Shown: in pieces, positions 45,405 to 54,470 of the stretch | Numbering within the stretch: the first letter of the stretch is position 1 | Layout: each line of letters opens with the position of its first letter | DNA from: Winogradskyella bathintestinalis | GTDB lineage: Bacteria; Bacteroidota; Bacteroidia; Flavobacteriales; Flavobacteriaceae | Assembly: GCF_030407435.1 (NCBI RefSeq) | Contig: NZ_JASDDK010000007.1 | Location: 1 to 64,000 of the forward strand | DNA: 64,000 nt | Direction of reading: 5' to 3' | Translations under genes and position numbers: made by a program | Notes under the pieces: model-generated | Database searches by the model: none | What the model was told of the DNA's origin: nothing | What the model saw: the letters and a program-made list of their open reading frames with translations, nothing else

Positions 45405-48254
45405 TTAAGCATCCATGTAATCTTCAATAGGAGCGCAGCTACAAATTAAGTTTCGATCTCCGTAAGCGTCATCTACACGTCGTACACTTGGCCAAAATTT
45501 ATTGTCTCTTACAAAATCTAGTGGAAAAGCCGCAGCTTCTCTAGAATATGGTAAAAGCCATTCATTTGAAGTTAGCATATCTAAAGTATGCGGCGCATTT
45601 TTAAGCATGTTGTTTGGCTCGTCTTTATCAGCGGCATCAATTTCTTTTCGTATTGAAATCATTGCATCACAAAAACGATCCATTTCGGCTTTACTTTCGC
45701 TTTCAGTAGGTTCAATCATCATGGTTCCCGCCACAGGAAATGAAACTGTTGGTGCATGAAACCCATAATCCATTAAACGTTTGGCGATGTCGGTAACTTC
45801 GATACCATTGGCTTTAAAATCACGACAATCTATAATCATCTCATGTGCCGCTCTTCCCATTTCTCCAGAGTACAGCGTTGGGTAAGACCCTTTTAAGCGT
45901 TCTTTAATATAATTGGCATTAAGTATTGCTACTTCCGTAGCTTTCTTAAGACCTCTGTAACCTAACATTTTAATATAGCCATAAGAAATAAGGCATACTA
46001 AAGACGAACCAAAAGGTGCGCCTGAAATTGCTGAAATCGCTTGGTGACCACCAGTTTTTATAATTGGATTTCCAGGTAAAAAAGGAACTAATTGTTCGGC
46101 AACACATATAGGTCCAACTCCTGGTCCACCACCACCATGTGGAATAGCAAAGGTTTTATGTAAATTTAAATGACAAACATCAGCACCGATATTTCCAGGG
46201 TTCGTCAATCCAACCTGTGCATTCATATTGGCGCCATCCATATATACTTGTCCACCATTGTCGTGAATGATTTTAGTGATTTCTTTTATAGACGCTTCAT
46301 AAACACCATGTGTTGATGGATAGGTGACCATAATAGCCGAAAGATTATTTTTATGCAGTTCTGCTTTTTCTCTTAAATCATCAACATCAATATTTCCGTT
46401 TTCTGAAGCTTTGGTAACCACGACTTTCATACCAGCCATAACAGCACTTGCAGGATTTGTTCCGTGTGCAGAAGAAGGTATTAAACAAATGTTTCTGTGA
46501 TGATCTCCACGAGATTCATGATAGGCTTTTATAACCATTAATCCAGCAAATTCACCCTGTGCACCAGAATTAGGTTGAAGTGATGTTGCTGCAAAACCAG
46601 TGATTTCTGATAGTTGACTTTCTAATTCATGCAACATCAATTTATAACCAATAGGTTGATTTACTGGTGCAAATGGATGCATATTACCCCAGTTTGGCCA
46701 ACTCAATGGTAGCATCTCTGAAGCAGCATTTAATTTCATGGTACATGAGCCTAAAGAGATCATGGAGTGATTTAGAGCTAAATCCTTTCGTTCTAAACGT
46801 TTTACATAACGCATTAGCTCTGTCTCGGAATGATAGGTATTAAATACATCAACCGTTAAAAAATCGGATTGACGTTTTAGGTGATCTGGAATAGTTTTAT
46901 TATTAGAAATAGAATCAATTCTATCTGTAGTATTTCCGGTTACGGTTTCAAAAATCGAAATAATTTCATTTAAGTCTGAAATCGTTGTGGTTTCATTTAT
47001 AGAAATGGTTATAGTATGTGTATCTGGATAATGAAAATTGACTTCACATTTTTCGGCTTCATATTTTACTTTAACGGCATCGGCTTTAATTTGGAGCGTA
47101 TCAAAATAATTTGAGTTTACCTGCTCTAATTCAAGATTTTCTAAAGCTTTGGCTAGAGTAGAGGCAGAATTTTTAACCTTATCAGCGATAAATGTTAAAC
47201 CTTTAGGGCCATGATAAACGGCATACATCCCTGCCATAACCGCCAATAATACTTGTGCTGTACAAATATTAGAAGTGGCTTTGTCGCGCTTAATGTGCTG
47301 CTCGCGCGTTTGTAAAGCCATACGTAATGCTCTGTTGCCATTGGTGTCTTTTGTAACGCCAATTATACGCCCAGGTACATCGCGTTTATAGGCTTCTTTA
47401 GTCGCAAAGTATGCAGCATGAGGTCCGCCGTAACCCATCGGTATTCCAAAACGCTGTGTGGTACCAACGACAACATCAGCCCCAAATTTACCTGGAGCTT
47501 CAAGCTTAACTAAACTTAAAATATCAGCAGCAACAGCTACTTTTATATTTTTCGCATTGGCCTGTTCTATAAACGATTTAATATCTGTAATCTGACCATT
47601 TTTTCCAGGATATTGTAATAAAGCTCCGAAGTATTCATTTGAAAGATTGTACTCGGCTTCATTACCAATAACTAATTCAATGCCAATCGGGTTTGCTCTT
47701 GTTTCTAATAAGTCTATAGTTTGTGGTAATACTAAATCTGATACAAAAAACTTATTGACATTCGCTTTCTTTTGGCTACGCTCTCTAACAGCGAATAATA
47801 ATGACATGGCCTCTGCTGCGGCTGTACTTTCATCCAAAAGAGACGCATTTGCAATTTCCATACCGGTTAAATCAATAACCATGGTTTGAAAATTTAATAA
47901 GGCTTCTAATCGCCCTTGAGCAATTTCGGCTTGGTAAGGGGTGTAAGCGGTATACCAACCCGGGTTTTCTAAAATGTTACGCTGAATAACAGCTGGTAAA
48001 TTTGTTGGATGATACCCTAAACCTATATAAGATTTATAAACTTTGTTAAGTTGAGATAATTTGTAAATATGATTTAAATATTCTTGTTCACTCATTGCAG
48101 CATCGAGATCTAGATCGTTTTCTAGACGTATATTATCTGGAATGGTTTCTGTTATTAATTGTTCAATACTAGAAACGCCAATAGTGTCTAACATGGCTTT
48201 TTGGTCGTCGGAATTTGGACCAATATGTCTAAGTGCAAATGAGGTTGTATCCAT
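45405..48254 (-). CDS. gcvP: Glycine dehydrogenase (decarboxylating), P-protein
   Basis: PLP-dependent P-protein of the glycine cleavage system, 949 residues, a full-length single-chain (alpha-beta fused) form. It decarboxylates glycine and passes the aminomethyl group to GcvH. Seen: N-terminal [20 protein letters not shown] and [44 protein letters not shown]; the PLP lysine Lys700 in [19 protein letters not shown]; and C-terminal [13 protein letters not shown]. The gcvT and gcvH genes are not in this window. It is divergent from the UbiA-like gene. Confidence 0.97.
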   Translation of the reverse strand: MDTTSFALRHIGPNSDDQKAMLDTIGVSSIEQLITETIPDNIRLENDLDLDAAMSEQEYLNHIYKLSQLNKVYKSYIGLGYHPTNLPAVIQRNILENPGWYTAYTPYQAEIAQGRLEALLNFQTMVIDLTGMEIANASLLDESTAAAEAMSLLFAVRERSQKKANVNKFFVSDLVLPQTIDLLETRANPIGIELVIGNEAEYNLSNEYFGALLQYPGKNGQITDIKSFIEQANAKNIKVAVAADILSLVKLEAPGKFGADVVVGTTQRFGIPMGYGGPHAAYFATKEAYKRDVPGRIIGVTKDTNGNRALRMALQTREQHIKRDKATSNICTAQVLLAVMAGMYAVYHGPKGLTFIADKVKNSASTLAKALENLELEQVNSNYFDTLQIKADAVKVKYEAEKCEVNFHYPDTHTITISINETTTISDLNEIISIFETVTGNTTDRIDSISNNKTIPDHLKRQSDFLTVDVFNTYHSETELMRYVKRLERKDLALNHSMISLGSCTMKLNAASEMLPLSWPNWGNMHPFAPVNQPIGYKLMLHELESQLSEITGFAATSLQPNSGAQGEFAGLMVIKAYHESRGDHHRNICLIPSSAHGTNPASAVMAGMKVVVTKASENGNIDVDDLREKAELHKNNLSAIMVTYPSTHGVYEASIKEITKIIHDNGGQVYMDGANMNAQVGLTNPGNIGADVCHLNLHKTFAIPHGGGGPGVGPICVAEQLVPFLPGNPIIKTGGHQAISAISGAPFGSSLVCLISYGYIKMLGYRGLKKATEVAILNANYIKERLKGSYPTLYSGEMGRAAHEMIIDCRDFKANGIEVTDIAKRLMDYGFHAPTVSFPVAGTMMIEPTESESKAEMDRFCDAMISIRKEIDAADKDEPNNMLKNAPHTLDMLTSNEWLLPYSREAAAFPLDFVRDNKFWPSVRRVDDAYGDRNLICSCAPIEDYMDA

Positions 48255-48282
48255 ATAAAAAAATATCGTTTACTTTATTTTG

Positions 48283-48290
48283 CAAAAGTA
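48283..48290 (-). promoter_or_regulatory. gcvP -7 box
   Basis: On the minus strand TACTTTTG matches TAnnTTTG exactly, 29 bp before the gcvP start. No glycine-riboswitch-like leader fits in this short space. Confidence 0.55.
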
Positions 48291-48364
48291 CGTATTTCGG
48301 CTTGTTTTATAAATAATGAGGTGTAAAGTTTTTAACCGAAAGCTAAGGTTATTAACACAATGCT

Positions 48365-48372
48365 TATTTTTG
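48365..48372 (+). promoter_or_regulatory. -7 box touching the start of the UbiA-like gene
   Basis: TATTTTTG matches the consensus and ends 4 bp before the first ATG (48377), implying a leaderless mRNA or use of the second ATG at 48383. Confidence 0.5.
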
Positions 48373-48376
48373 AACA

Positions 48377-49201
48377 ATGGACATGCTCAAACGTAGTTTC
48401 AATTTTTATTTAAATAGTAGTATTCATGTTGCATTCGCAGCGTTAGCTTTAGTTTGGGTGACACTAATTGAGTTAGATTTATTAATTGATAAGCATCTTC
48501 TCGGTTTTGTGTTTTGTGCGACTATTACGGGCTATAACTTTGTAAAATATTTTGGTGTAGCGAAATTTCATCATCGCAGTTTAGCAAGTTGGTTAAGGGT
48601 TATTCAGATATTTTCATTATTGGCATTTACGGCCATGTGTTATTTTGCTTTTTTTCTCGAAGTACAGACATTAATCTTAACTGGAATTCTAGGTATAATA
48701 ACTTTTTTTTATGCCATTCCGATTATGATTCCAAAACAATATTTATTTGATGATCATAAAAATTTACGACAAATAGGAGGTATAAAAGTCTATGTTATTG
48801 CCTTGGTGTGGACATTTGCTTCTGTTTTTTCACCCGTGGTTAATAACGAAATTCCGATTGATACAGAAATAGTCGTTTTAGGCGTACAGCGGTTCTTCTT
48901 TATCCTAGTTTTAATGTTACCTTTTGAAATTAGAGATTTGAATTATGACAGTTTAAAACTGGCCACAATTCCTCAAAAAATTGGCATAAAAAAAACCAAA
49001 ATTTTTGGTGTTTTACTTTTATTATTATTTGTGATGCTGGATGGTTTGAAAGAAGAAACTAAATTAACTACTATTCTTATCGCTTTAATATCTGGAGTGC
49101 TTCTATTTTTTTCTAATAAAGATCAATCTAAATATTATAGCCCATTTTGGGTGGAGAGTGTTCCTATTCTGTGGTTAATTAGTTTGTTGTTGTTCGGATA
49201 A
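48377..49201 (+). CDS. UbiA-like polytopic membrane protein
   Basis: A 274-residue inner-membrane protein with about eight hydrophobic helices. The pattern resembles UbiA prenyltransferases: GYNFVKYFG falls at the place of the first Asp-rich motif, though its Asp residues are not conserved. The segment FEIRDLNYDSLKLATIPQKIG resembles the second motif (RDxxxD...TxPxxxG). Loss of the first motif makes prenyltransferase activity doubtful. An ATG two codons downstream is an alternative start. It converges with a small gene at 49175, overlapping it by 27 bp. Confidence 0.75.
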   Translation: MDMLKRSFNFYLNSSIHVAFAALALVWVTLIELDLLIDKHLLGFVFCATITGYNFVKYFGVAKFHHRSLASWLRVIQIFSLLAFTAMCYFAFFLEVQTLILTGILGIITFFYAIPIMIPKQYLFDDHKNLRQIGGIKVYVIALVWTFASVFSPVVNNEIPIDTEIVVLGVQRFFFILVLMLPFEIRDLNYDSLKLATIPQKIGIKKTKIFGVLLLLLFVMLDGLKEETKLTTILIALISGVLLFFSNKDQSKYYSPFWVESVPILWLISLLLFG

Positions 49202-49441
49202 TGCTTCGTTAAATTGATTTTGAAGTCTGCGTCGTTCTTCTGCTTTTAAACATTTCACCTCAGAGGTTTCTATAACTTTACTTAATTGTTTGTTTTTGCT
49301 AGAATAACTTTTAGTTATACGACAATACATAAGTCGTAAGCTAAGCTTAAAATGTTCCCAAATAGAAGCTTCATTATATTGTGCTTTATCACAAATATGT
49401 TTAGCTTCTTCACAGCTTATAAATAAAAAACTTTTTTTCAT
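49175..49441 (-). CDS. Small putative anti-sigma-like protein downstream of an ECF sigma gene
   Basis: An 88-residue protein 40 bp downstream of the sigma factor gene and on the same strand. Its beginning (SCEEAKHICDKAQYNEAS, then LRLMYCRITKSYS) follows the spacing of zinc anti-sigma (ZAS) domains. However, the usual HxxxCxxC is reduced to one Cys: Arg stands for His and Thr for the second Cys. The C-terminus is a charged helix (LKAEERRRLQNQF). No membrane helix is visible. A cytoplasmic regulator of the neighbouring sigma factor is the best guess. Confidence 0.65.
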   Translation of the reverse strand: MKKSFLFISCEEAKHICDKAQYNEASIWEHFKLSLRLMYCRITKSYSSKNKQLSKVIETSEVKCLKAEERRRLQNQFNEALSEQQQTN

Positions 49442-49481
49442 TACAAATTACAACCTTTCAAATCGAAAGGATTTTTAATAT

Positions 49482-50036
49482 TTAAAACCAATTTTCCTCC
49501 ATGCATTCTGCTAATGCTGTTCGGGCTCTATGAATAATGACCCATAAGTTAGACGGAGTAATTTCTAATTCATTACAAATTGTTTCCGTATCGTATCCTA
49601 GAATTGTTTTCATTTTAAAAACTTCGGCTTGTTTTTGGGGTAGTTTTTCTAAACAATCGTAAATAGCATCACCTAATTCAGAATTGACCAACGTGTCTTC
49701 TGCCGTTTTATCTGAAGGATCAGCTACACGTTCTTCTAGCCAATCTCCTTCCGATTCTTCGCTATTGATATAGCTCATTCTAATTTCGGCTTTACCTTTA
49801 TTAGAATTTATTTTTCGATAATAATCAATAATCTTTCGCTTTAATATTGAAATCAGCCAAGTACGTTCACTGGCTTCACCTTTAAAATTTTTCATGGATT
49901 TTAGTCCAGCCAAAAAGGTGTCAGAAATTAAATCCTGAGCAATGTCTCTATCATTTACACGGGAAATAGTGTAATTAAAAAGATAATCTGAATATAAATT
50001 TACCCATTTATTGGGGTCTATTACGTGCTTAGGCAT
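49482..50036 (-). CDS. ECF-type RNA polymerase sigma factor
   Basis: A 184-residue sigma-70 family factor. Region 2 (about 10-80) includes RVNDRDIAQDLISDTFLAGLKSM and RTWLISILKRKIIDYYRK. Region 4 (about 128-180) includes CLEKLPQKQAEVFKMKTILGYDTETICNELEITPSNLWVIIHRAR. No region 1 or 3 is present. The regulon is unknown. It is upstream of a small ZAS-like gene, the usual sigma/anti-sigma order. Confidence 0.93.
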   Translation of the reverse strand: MPKHVIDPNKWVNLYSDYLFNYTISRVNDRDIAQDLISDTFLAGLKSMKNFKGEASERTWLISILKRKIIDYYRKINSNKGKAEIRMSYINSEESEGDWLEERVADPSDKTAEDTLVNSELGDAIYDCLEKLPQKQAEVFKMKTILGYDTETICNELEITPSNLWVIIHRARTALAECMEENWF

Positions 50037-50057
50037 TTTTCAATTTCATTGCGGATT

Positions 50058-50065
50058 CAAAAGTA
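50058..50065 (-). promoter_or_regulatory. -7 box of the sigma factor gene
   Basis: On the minus strand TACTTTTG matches TAnnTTTG exactly, 21 bp before the start. No -33 element is obvious. Confidence 0.5.
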
Positions 50066-50122
50066 GGTTAAAAAAATGAATTGAAGTTTCCATTTTTTTA
50101 CAACGATATAAAGACGTTGGTT

Positions 50123-52153
50123 TTAGGTTAATAATCCAGCTCGACGTAAAAGCGCTTCTGGTTGTGGTTCTTGACCTCTAAACTTTTTGTACAAAACCAT
50201 AGGGTTTTCTGTGCCTCCTTGAGATAACACGTAGGTTTTAAATTTATTAGCCACTATTTTATTGAAGATACCTTCTTCTTTAAAATATTCAAAAGCGTCG
50301 GCATCTAATACTTCTGCCCATTTGTAGCTGTAATAGCCAGATGAATAGCCTCCTTGAAAAATATGCGAAAAAGATGTACTCATACAATTCTCAGGAACAT
50401 CAGGATACAAACTTGTGTCTCCAAAAGCATCAACTTCATGTGCTTTTACATTCTTAATTTTTGATGGATTAATACCATGCCAAGACATATCTAATAGTCC
50501 AAAACTCAATTGACGAAGCGTTTGCATACCTTCATGAAAGGTCGCAGAGGCTTTAATCTTATCAATAAGTTCCATCGGAATAACTTCACCAGTTTCATAA
50601 TGCGTAGCAAATAATTCTAAGGCTTCTTTCTCATAGCACCAATTTTCTAATACCTGACTCGGTAATTCTACAAAATCCCAATAGACACTTGTACCGGATA
50701 AACTCGGATATGTAGTGTTGGCTAGCATGCCGTGAAGTGCGTGCCCGAACTCATGGAATAAAGTAGTTACTTCATTAAACGTTAATAAAGATGGTTTACT
50801 TTTAGTTGGTTTTGTAAAGTTGCAAACTATAGAAACATGTGGTCTGTCGTTATTACCATCCTTAATCATCTGAGGCTTGTAAGATGTCATCCAAGCTCCA
50901 TTTCGTTTGCCTGCACGTGGAAAAAAGTCCGCATAGAAAATAGATATTAATGCGCCTTCGCTATCTGTAACTTTGTAAGTTAAAACGTCATCGTGATATT
51001 TATCAATAGTGTTTATTTCTTCAAACTGCAAACCAAACAATTTGTGGGCAATAGTAAAAGCTCCATCAATTACATTGTTTAATTTAAAATACGGTTTCAA
51101 TTTTTCATCATCTAAATCGAATAATTTTTGTTTCAATTTTTCAGAATAATAAGCCGAATCCCATTTTTGAAGCTGATCGATAGCGTCTAAACCCTTTGCA
51201 AAATTCTCCAAGTTAGTAAATTCGTCTTTTGCAGCTGGTTTTGCTTTGTCTAATAAGTCATTTAAAAAAGACGTTACTTTTTTTGGTGTTTCTGCCATGC
51301 GTTCTTCAAGAACAAAATGAGCATGACTTTTATAACCTAAAAGTTGAGCGCGTTCAAATCTTAAATTCGCAATTTTAAGAACAATATCTTTATTGTCTAA
51401 TTCATCATTATTAAACCCTTTGCTGCCAAAAGCTTTTGATAGTTTTTCTCTTAATTCTCGGTTGTCGGCATAAGTCATAAACGGAATATAGCTTGGATAA
51501 TCTAAAGTAATCACCCAACCGTCTTTATCTTTGCTTTCAGCTAATTGTTTGGCAGCTTCTTTGGCTCCATCTGGTAATCCCGAAACATCATTTTCATCAG
51601 TTAAATGCATTTCAAACTTATTTGTTTCCGTCAAAATATGTTCACCAAACTTCAATTTTAATTGACTCAACTCTTTATCGATAGCTCTGAGTTTTTCCTT
51701 TTTGTCTTTAGGTAAATTCGCTCCGTTTCTGGCAAATCCTTTATATTTTTTTTCGAGAAGTGTTTTTTGTTCAGTAGATAAATCAATTTCCGATTGAGCA
51801 TCATAAACTGATTTTACACGTTTAAACAATGCTTCATTCAGGGTAATATCATTACTAAAGTCTGAAAGTAGTGGTGAAACTTCTTGAGCAATTTTTTGAA
51901 TCTCATCATTCGTTTCGGCAGAATTCAAATTAAAAAAAATACTTGAAATTCGATTTAATTCTTCACCAGAATAATCAAGTGCTTCAATTGTATTTTTAAA
52001 AGTAGGAACCTCGTTATTTGATGTAATTGCATCGATTTCTGATTTTGCTTTTTCAATAGCTGTTTTAAACCCAGGCATAAAATCGCTGGTTTTAATTTTT
52101 GAAAATGGTGCGGTATTATATGTGGTTTCGAATGTTTTATTAAGAATATTCAT
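50123..52153 (-). CDS. M3-family oligopeptidase (Dcp/OpdA-like)
   Basis: Thimet-oligopeptidase-like zinc peptidase of 676 residues, the usual length for peptidyl-dipeptidase Dcp and oligopeptidase A. The zinc motif HEFGHALH has His467, Glu468 and His471. The third ligand Glu is probably in the LPSQVLENW segment. RMAETPKKVTSFL and GYSSGYYSYKWAEVLDADAF are family signatures. There is no signal peptide, so it is probably cytoplasmic and trims oligopeptides. Confidence 0.94.
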   Translation of the reverse strand: MNILNKTFETTYNTAPFSKIKTSDFMPGFKTAIEKAKSEIDAITSNNEVPTFKNTIEALDYSGEELNRISSIFFNLNSAETNDEIQKIAQEVSPLLSDFSNDITLNEALFKRVKSVYDAQSEIDLSTEQKTLLEKKYKGFARNGANLPKDKKEKLRAIDKELSQLKLKFGEHILTETNKFEMHLTDENDVSGLPDGAKEAAKQLAESKDKDGWVITLDYPSYIPFMTYADNRELREKLSKAFGSKGFNNDELDNKDIVLKIANLRFERAQLLGYKSHAHFVLEERMAETPKKVTSFLNDLLDKAKPAAKDEFTNLENFAKGLDAIDQLQKWDSAYYSEKLKQKLFDLDDEKLKPYFKLNNVIDGAFTIAHKLFGLQFEEINTIDKYHDDVLTYKVTDSEGALISIFYADFFPRAGKRNGAWMTSYKPQMIKDGNNDRPHVSIVCNFTKPTKSKPSLLTFNEVTTLFHEFGHALHGMLANTTYPSLSGTSVYWDFVELPSQVLENWCYEKEALELFATHYETGEVIPMELIDKIKASATFHEGMQTLRQLSFGLLDMSWHGINPSKIKNVKAHEVDAFGDTSLYPDVPENCMSTSFSHIFQGGYSSGYYSYKWAEVLDADAFEYFKEEGIFNKIVANKFKTYVLSQGGTENPMVLYKKFRGQEPQPEALLRRAGLLT

Positions 52154-52200
52154 TTGTTGTAAGTTCTTGTTAAATAATTGATAATCTTTATTTTAACTTA

Positions 52201-52230
52201 TTTTGTGACACAAAAATGTGAAGTATTTTG
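52201..52230 (+). promoter_or_regulatory. Candidate plus-strand promoter in the M3/purE gap
   Basis: TTTTG (52201-52205) is separated by 18 bp from TATTTTG (52224-52230), a -7 box one T short of consensus. It points at a terminator at 52292 with no ORF between. Confidence 0.35.
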
Positions 52231-52291
52231 TAATTTAGTTAAATTACTTGGCAGAAATAATAATGTTAAAGTAGAATTGATTAATAGCGAT

Positions 52292-52318
52292 AAGCCTTAA
52301 CGAGAGTTGAGGCTTTTT
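52292..52318 (+). terminator. Terminator-like hairpin oriented against its flanking genes
   Basis: AAGCCTTAAC (52292-52301) and GTTGAGGCTT (52306-52315) form a 10-bp stem with one T-G pair and a GAGA loop. A T run follows on the plus strand only. Both neighbouring genes are on the minus strand, so it may end a small plus-strand RNA. Confidence 0.5.
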
Positions 52319-52370
52319 AATACCAAATTATACCTATGTTACTAGGTAACTTTATAGGTTATAAATGGCA

Positions 52371-52850
52371 TTAAAGATCTTTCGCAGAATCAAAAACCTT
52401 AGTTTTTAAATCTTCTTTATAATTTACTATTTTATCCAATATATTTTGATCTGAACTGCCTAATATTTGAGCAGCCAATATACCTGCATTTTTTGCGCCA
52501 TTAAGAGCAACCGTTGCTACAGGAACTCCGCCGGGCATCTGTAAAATAGACAAAACGGAATCCCAACCATCTATAGAATTGCTGCTTTTTACAGGCACTC
52601 CTATTATAGGAAGAGGAGATAAAGAGGCAACCATGCCTGGTAAATGTGCAGCACCACCAGCACCAGCAATAATAACTTTGATGCCTCTAGTATGTGCATT
52701 TTTACTAAAATCGAATAATTTTTCAGGTGTACGATGTGCTGAAACGATATCAACTTCAACATCAATATCAAATTCTTTTAATATATCTATAGCGTCTTGC
52801 ATTACTGGCATGTCGCTTTTACTTCCCATTATTACGGCTACTTTGCTCAT
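52371..52850 (-). CDS. purE: N5-carboxyaminoimidazole ribonucleotide mutase
   Basis: Class I PurE of 159 residues. It converts N5-CAIR to CAIR in purine synthesis. Seen: IMGSKSDMPVM at the N-terminus, the catalytic SAHRTPE, GAGGAAHLPGM, and GVPVKSSNSIDGWDSVLSILQMPGGVPVATVA. It works on the product of PurK, encoded upstream on the same strand. The purK-purE gap of 239 bp is longer than the tight spacing common for this pair. Confidence 0.96.
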   Translation of the reverse strand: MSKVAVIMGSKSDMPVMQDAIDILKEFDIDVEVDIVSAHRTPEKLFDFSKNAHTRGIKVIIAGAGGAAHLPGMVASLSPLPIIGVPVKSSNSIDGWDSVLSILQMPGGVPVATVALNGAKNAGILAAQILGSSDQNILDKIVNYKEDLKTKVFDSAKDL

Positions 52851-53089
52851 TTTGTTGTGTTGATTAAATTTATAATCACGTTATTAAAAATTCTAATTCT
52901 TTCAGTTAATTATCTACAATAATCAAAGTTAAGACAACTGACGTGTCATTGCGAATTTTTTTGAATCCATTAACAGTTTGTTCCTGCTTTAAAACTAATA
53001 ATGGTTCAGTATTTTTAGCGATTTTATTTATATGAGAATTAAAATCAGAAACAATGATTGCATTTTTCACAATGCTTTTTGCATAGTAA

Positions 53090-54244
53090 TTATTCACATA
53101 TAACGGCAATACTCTTTTTTACTTTCTCAGCTACTTTACGAGCTACAGCAACATCTTTGTTCACAATGGTAACATGGCCCATTTTTCTAAAAGGTCTCGT
53201 TTGTTTTTTACCATAAATATGAGGGGTGACACCTTCCATAGCTAAAATCTTATCTATATTTTTATAGACGACATCGCCTGTATGGCCATCTGCGCCAACA
53301 AGATTAACCATTACACCAGCGACTTTACTTTTGGTGTCACCTAAAGGCAAACCTAATACGCATCTAATTTGCTGTTCAAATTGTGAAGTATAACTGGCCT
53401 CAATACTGTAGTGGCCAGAATTATGTGGTCTTGGAGCTACTTCGTTCACTAAAATATCATCATTTTCAGTTTGAAACATTTCAACCGCCAGTAAACCAAC
53501 ATGTTCAAATGCGGAAGCTACTTTTAATGCTACTGTTTCTGCTTTCTGAGAAATTGCATCAGGAATTCTAGCCGGACAAATTACATATTCTACCTGATTG
53601 GCTTCGGGATGAAACTCCATCTCCACAACAGGATACGTTTTTACGTCACCAATTTCGTTTCTGGCAACGATCACCGCTAATTCATTTTTAAATGGAATTA
53701 ATTTTTCCGTAATGCATTCCACATTAGGTAAATCGACTAAGTCATTTTCATTTCTAACGACTTTTACACCTGTACCATCATAACCAAATCGTGCACTTTT
53801 CCATACAAAAGGAAAAACTAAATCACCATTATCGACAACTTTATTAATTTTAGACGAATCAGAAAATCGCATAAAATCTGCCGTTGGTATGTTATTGTCG
53901 CGATAAAATAATTTCTGAGTGGCCTTATTTTGAATAGTTCGTAAAGTTTTAGAAGATGGAAAAACTTTTACGTCTTGTTTCTCAAGTGTTTCTAAGGCAT
54001 CAACATTGACATTTTCAATTTCAATAGTGAGTACATCAACGTTTTTGCCGAAGTTAATCACAGTGTCGTAATCCATTAAATCTCCTACGTTAAATTCATC
54101 GCAAGCCAATCGTGATGGTGCTTCAGGGCTAGGATCTAAAACACAGGTGTAAATATCGAATTTGCGCGTGTCGTATAGCATCATTTTGCCCAACTGTCCG
54201 CCACCAAGAATGCCAAGTTTGAAATTTGAAGAAAAATAATTCAT
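53090..54244 (-). CDS. purK: 5-(carboxyamino)imidazole ribonucleotide synthase
   Basis: ATP-grasp enzyme of 384 residues making N5-CAIR from AIR, bicarbonate and ATP. Seen: LGILGGGQLGKMM (N-terminal glycine loop), FVWKSARFGYDGTGVKVV (ATP-grasp segment), ECITEKLIPFKNELAVIVAR, and EVAPRPHNSGHYSIEA. Length fits the family. It is divergent from the hpt-adk gene across a 226-bp gap, which groups de novo and salvage purine genes. Confidence 0.96.
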   Translation of the reverse strand: MNYFSSNFKLGILGGGQLGKMMLYDTRKFDIYTCVLDPSPEAPSRLACDEFNVGDLMDYDTVINFGKNVDVLTIEIENVNVDALETLEKQDVKVFPSSKTLRTIQNKATQKLFYRDNNIPTADFMRFSDSSKINKVVDNGDLVFPFVWKSARFGYDGTGVKVVRNENDLVDLPNVECITEKLIPFKNELAVIVARNEIGDVKTYPVVEMEFHPEANQVEYVICPARIPDAISQKAETVALKVASAFEHVGLLAVEMFQTENDDILVNEVAPRPHNSGHYSIEASYTSQFEQQIRCVLGLPLGDTKSKVAGVMVNLVGADGHTGDVVYKNIDKILAMEGVTPHIYGKKQTRPFRKMGHVTIVNKDVAVARKVAEKVKKSIAVICE

Positions 54245-54470
54245 ATGTATTTCCCACGAAAACGGGATTTTTTTTAGTTAGATTAATGTTCTTTTCTCGA
54301 TTTTCGATAGATCGAAAAAATATAAAAAACTTAATTAATTATGATGAAAATTTGTGCTTTTCAACAACAAAAATAAGGTAAAAATGAGACAACCTTAGAA
54401 ATTCGTAAATCAAAAAACGACCAATCGTCAATCAAAATGTTTATCTTCGCCATTCTAAAATAAAAATAAA

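Noticed and set aside
52906..53109. 67-codon minus-strand frame between purE and purK
   Set aside because: TTG start, overlap with purK and no recognisable family. Kept only as an observation, not called as a gene.
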